Below, one piece after another: positions 62,458 through 64,000 of a DNA stretch of 64,000 nt (position 1 is the first letter of the stretch; every line of letters begins with the position of its first letter). The DNA is taken from contig JBKHEL010000002.1 in assembly GCA_046540835.1 (NCBI GenBank), forward strand, positions 5,381-69,380, read 5' to 3'. The notes under the pieces are model-generated. The model made no database searches. It was not told the DNA's origin and saw only the letters and a program-made list of their open reading frames with translations. The translations under genes were made by a program, and so were the position numbers. Source of the DNA: Coraliomargarita_B sp046540835. GTDB lineage: Bacteria > Verrucomicrobiota > Verrucomicrobiia > Opitutales > Coraliomargaritaceae.

Positions 62458-62634
62458 TCATGACTTCGCAAAGCTCCACCCTATTCTGAAAATCATCAAG
62501 CCACTGCCGGAGTCCAGGCGTGTGCCAAAAATAAATCGCTGGTTCTTTGGGAAGCTGTCAACCCGCTCCAGCAGCCATTTGGTGTGATCATACCAGCGCA
62601 CCAGCAGCACCGGTGTCTCTGGTTTTCGGGATAT
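62458..62634 (-). pseudogene. avd: Truncated avd (DGR accessory variability determinant) remnant
   Basis: On the minus strand, 58 residues are open between an in-frame TGA upstream and a TGA at 62458-62460. The text RKPETPVLLVRWYDHTKWLL and ERVDSFPKNQRFIFGTRL is the N-terminal half of the Avd four-helix-bundle family (consensus like V-x-K-x-Y-D-L-x-x-W-x-x-x-R-x-x-x-F-P-x-x-x-R-F-x-x-G). There is no ATG. At the expected start position the codon is ATA (62634-62632), followed by SRKPET. After RLD the text diverges (SGSGLMIFRIGWSFAKS) and stops, so the second half of the bundle is lost. The remnant lies directly downstream of the FGE-fold gene on the same strand, the usual order target-avd of a diversity-generating retroelement. 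No TR or reverse transcriptase is seen. Confidence 0.65.
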
Positions 62635-62645
62635 ACTCGAGTTTC

Positions 62646-62671
62646 AAAAAAAATTCGACCGCCTACGGCGG
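62646..62671 (-). terminator. Weak hairpin with T8 tract downstream of the FGE gene
   Basis: A 5-bp stem CCGCC/GGCGG (62659-62663 with 62667-62671), then on the minus strand TCGAA and eight T (62646-62653). It might end the FGE transcript, before the avd remnant. Confidence 0.4.
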
Positions 62672-62677
62672 AAAGGG

Positions 62678-62701
62678 TGCGGGGGCCTCGCGGCCCCCGC
62701 A
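62678..62701 (-). repeat. 10-bp GC-rich hairpin with GCGA tetraloop
   Basis: A perfect stem (62678-62687 with 62692-62701). In the minus-strand sense the loop is GCGA, a GNRA tetraloop. It is the second of two closely spaced hairpins after the FGE-fold gene. Confidence 0.75.
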
Positions 62702-62719
62702 GAAAAGAAAAAAGGGGAA

Positions 62720-62737
62720 GTGACGCTATCGCGTCAC
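62720..62737 (-). repeat. 7-bp hairpin with GATA tetraloop just downstream of the FGE-fold gene
   Basis: Perfect stem GTGACGC/GCGTCAC (62720-62726 with 62731-62737). In the sense strand the loop is GATA, which fits the GRNA loop reported for the target-site hairpins of DGRs (7-10 bp stem, 4-nt loop). It starts 24 bp after the stop codon. Confidence 0.6.
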
Positions 62738-62761
62738 GATAAAGGGTAAAAGGGCTAAAGT

Positions 62762-63715
62762 TTAAAGGGTGCCGCGCCCTTTGCGCCTCATCAGTGCCAG
62801 CCCAAGTCCCAGGCAGCCCAAGATCGCGGCGTAGGCGGAAGGTTCAGGAATAGGCGCGAGGCTGGTGACGCGGAAGCCGAGGGTGCTGTCCTCGACGGTC
62901 GGATTGAGGCTGGGGCGGCTCGAGGACTGCAGGGAGAAGTCGATGTCGCTGAACGAGCCGCCCCGCATCACACGGGTACTGGTGCTCACAATAGCATCAT
63001 TCCACTCCCACACGTTCCCGCCCTGATCGAAGGTGCCGTAGTGGCTTGGGTCGCCAGCGTAGGCACCCACGTCGGTCACCGTGCCCACACTGTTATCGTA
63101 ATTCGCATCCGCCGTGGTGATGCTATTACTCTGCGTCGGATAAAGCGAGTAGCTGCCGCTGCCGTCGTAATACGCCGCCTTATACCATTCGTTCTCGCTG
63201 GCGATGGCCACGCCATTTTGGCCGAGACTGAAATCAAGCTGGCGGGTGACCGTGTTATTCGTGGGGTTGGTGGTCCCATTCAAGTTATACATCCCCGTTT
63301 CGGTATCGCCCGAGCCGCCGCCATTGGTCAACCAATTACTGAAACGCGCCGCGTCCCAGAAGCTCACGAAGTTCACCGGCTTGTTCTCGAAGCCGCTCTT
63401 CACGCTGTAGCTAAAACTACCGGAGGTGCCCGACTGGTTGATGCCACCATGGGTATTGGAGCCCATGTTGGAGTTGTAGAGCGCGTGCGCGTCCGTAGTC
63501 GCCTTGGCGTTGAGGAAAGCGGTGTATTGCCCATTCGTCACCTCGTAGGTGCCGATGTGGTAGCCGTAGGAGACCGCGCCGAAAGTGCCCTGGGATTGGA
63601 CTTCGCCGACATTGCCCGCATCGCCCACGGAAACCGTGTCGACGTTGATCGCCGCTTGGGCGGCGGAAGCGGCCAGCAGGCCAGCCGCGAGCAGGAGAGG
63701 ACTCTTTTTACTTTT
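62762..63715 (-). CDS. Exported FGE/C-type-lectin-fold protein with PEP-CTERM anchor
   Basis: 317 residues from a GTG at 63715 (no better ATG fits the signal peptide). Residues 1-22 are the signal peptide (SPLLLAAGLLAASAAQA). Residues about 25-285 are an FGE-sulfatase domain: YEVTNGQYTAFL, PVNFVSFWDAARFSNWL, SENEWYKAAYY, GNVWEWND and RVMRGGSFSDIDFSLQSSSR ending in LGFRV. The catalytic cysteines of true formylglycine-generating enzymes are absent. The C-terminus PIPEPSAYAAILGCLGLGLA plus LMRRKGR is a PEP-CTERM sorting signal. The fold is the one used by DGR variable proteins. An avd remnant and GRNA-loop hairpins follow on the same strand, and a T9G11 tract precedes it. Confidence 0.88.
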   Translation of the reverse strand, partial: KSKKSPLLLAAGLLAASAAQAAINVDTVSVGDAGNVGEVQSQGTFGAVSYGYHIGTYEVTNGQYTAFLNAKATTDAHALYNSNMGSNTHGGINQSGTSGSFSYSVKSGFENKPVNFVSFWDAARFSNWLTNGGGSGDTETGMYNLNGTTNPTNNTVTRQLDFSLGQNGVAIASENEWYKAAYYDGSGSYSLYPTQSNSITTADANYDNSVGTVTDVGAYAGDPSHYGTFDQGGNVWEWNDAIVSTSTRVMRGGSFSDIDFSLQSSSRPSLNPTVEDSTLGFRVTSLAPIPEPSAYAAILGCLGLGLALMRRKGRGTL

Positions 63716-64000
63716 CACGATGTGTGGGTGTTTGTGGTTAAGCGGAGAACTAGGAAAAAGGTTTTTTTTTGGGGGGGGGGGCGAGCAAAATATGCTGAAT
63801 TTGTTGATTTTTTTGTGACGAACGTGCAAGAACCCTGCCAACCGTAAAGACCCCTGCCGACTTCGTCGTTTTCAGTCTTTTGCATATCGTAAAGACCAGG
63901 CTCAGGCATTGCCTGTCCTTTAATCTTCCTTTCAGCAAAGCCCTGCGCTCGTTGCGCCGTGTCTACGCTATCTTTTGAACTATTAAATCTTTACACCCAT
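63716..64000. other. 285-bp non-coding region upstream of the FGE-fold gene
   Basis: It contains the leader and presumably the promoter of the FGE-fold gene. The sequence CGTAAAGACC occurs twice (63843-63852 and 63888-63897). Two short open frames on the minus strand run into the gene, but neither has convincing codon use or a signal peptide. Confidence 0.4.
63762..63781. repeat. T9-G11 homopolymer tract in the leader of the FGE-fold gene
   Basis: Nine T (63762-63770) followed by eleven G (63771-63781), 47-66 bp upstream of the GTG start. In the mRNA sense it is C11A9. Such tracts change length by slippage and can phase-vary transcription or translation. They are also error-prone in sequencing. 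Confidence 0.85.

Noticed and set aside
62464..62595. Alternative minus-strand frame at the avd remnant (YFWHTPGLRQWLDDFQNRVE)
   Set aside because: It looks protein-like, but it is only about 43 codons after a stop and matches no family I know. The Avd-like frame explains the region better. Not fully excluded as a frameshifted continuation.
63715..63938. Short minus-strand frames in the leader of the FGE-fold gene
   Set aside because: They read through the homopolymer tract, lack ribosome sites and show no domain.

Overview
The window looks like chromosomal DNA of a Verrucomicrobiota bacterium, most likely Opitutae (Puniceicoccaceae/Coraliomargarita-like). Supporting signs are a PEP-CTERM exported protein with an FGE-type lectin fold, a eukaryote-like type II glutamine synthetase, a TM2 protein, a SNF2 helicase and repeat proteins of a kind common in this phylum. 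This placement is by recognition, not by alignment. Coding density is high, the base composition is moderately GC-rich, and most genes are housekeeping.

Layout. 1-2574: end of a membrane-protein gene, a lipoprotein and a secreted helical-repeat protein, coupled by overlapping codons. 2609-8857: glutamine synthetase II with a good sigma-54 promoter, an overlapping mini-kinase/PP2C pair, an MsbA-like ABC exporter with a small lipoprotein, two small exported or membrane proteins, and nth. 9167-18616: clpB, a large repeat protein, nadE, and a tolC-like/maf/TonB-like cluster. 18715-25628: an HTH protein, an omega-amidase, rpe, a T2S/T4P F-type protein, a Ski2-like helicase, a fatty acid desaturase and a cold-shock gene. 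25774-32906: aldo/keto reductase, a heparinase-like lyase, a GTDC1/QTMAN-type glycosyltransferase, a REP-associated (RAYT) transposase and prfC. 33268-41105: a chimeric SulP-Usp reading frame, mgtE, a GspE/PilB ATPase, a SET-domain protein, mutY, and tandem rnhC-rnhB.

41131-54148 is the core information-processing cluster tRNA-Thr, tuf, tRNA-Trp, secE, nusG, rplK, rplA, rplJ, rplL, rpoB, rpoC, with hairpins at expected control points (after tuf, between rplL and rpoB, after rpoC). It is followed by a pseudouridine synthase, an MFS transporter, a conserved protein I cannot name, a spermidine-synthase-like protein, a SNF2 helicase, aroQ and a DUF3127 protein.

The right end (62377-64000) is the most unusual part. 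An FGE/C-type-lectin-fold PEP-CTERM protein, whose GGSF...GFRV segment resembles the variable region of diversity-generating retroelement (DGR) targets, is followed by two GC-rich hairpins with GRNA/GNRA tetraloops and by the 5' half of a broken avd gene with ATA in place of ATG. A T9G11 homopolymer lies in its leader. No reverse transcriptase or template repeat is visible, so I read this as a possible decayed or trans-served DGR locus. The second notable anomaly is the SulP-Usp frame at 33268-34455, which looks like two in-frame deletions through a sulfate-permease gene and its neighbouring universal-stress gene.
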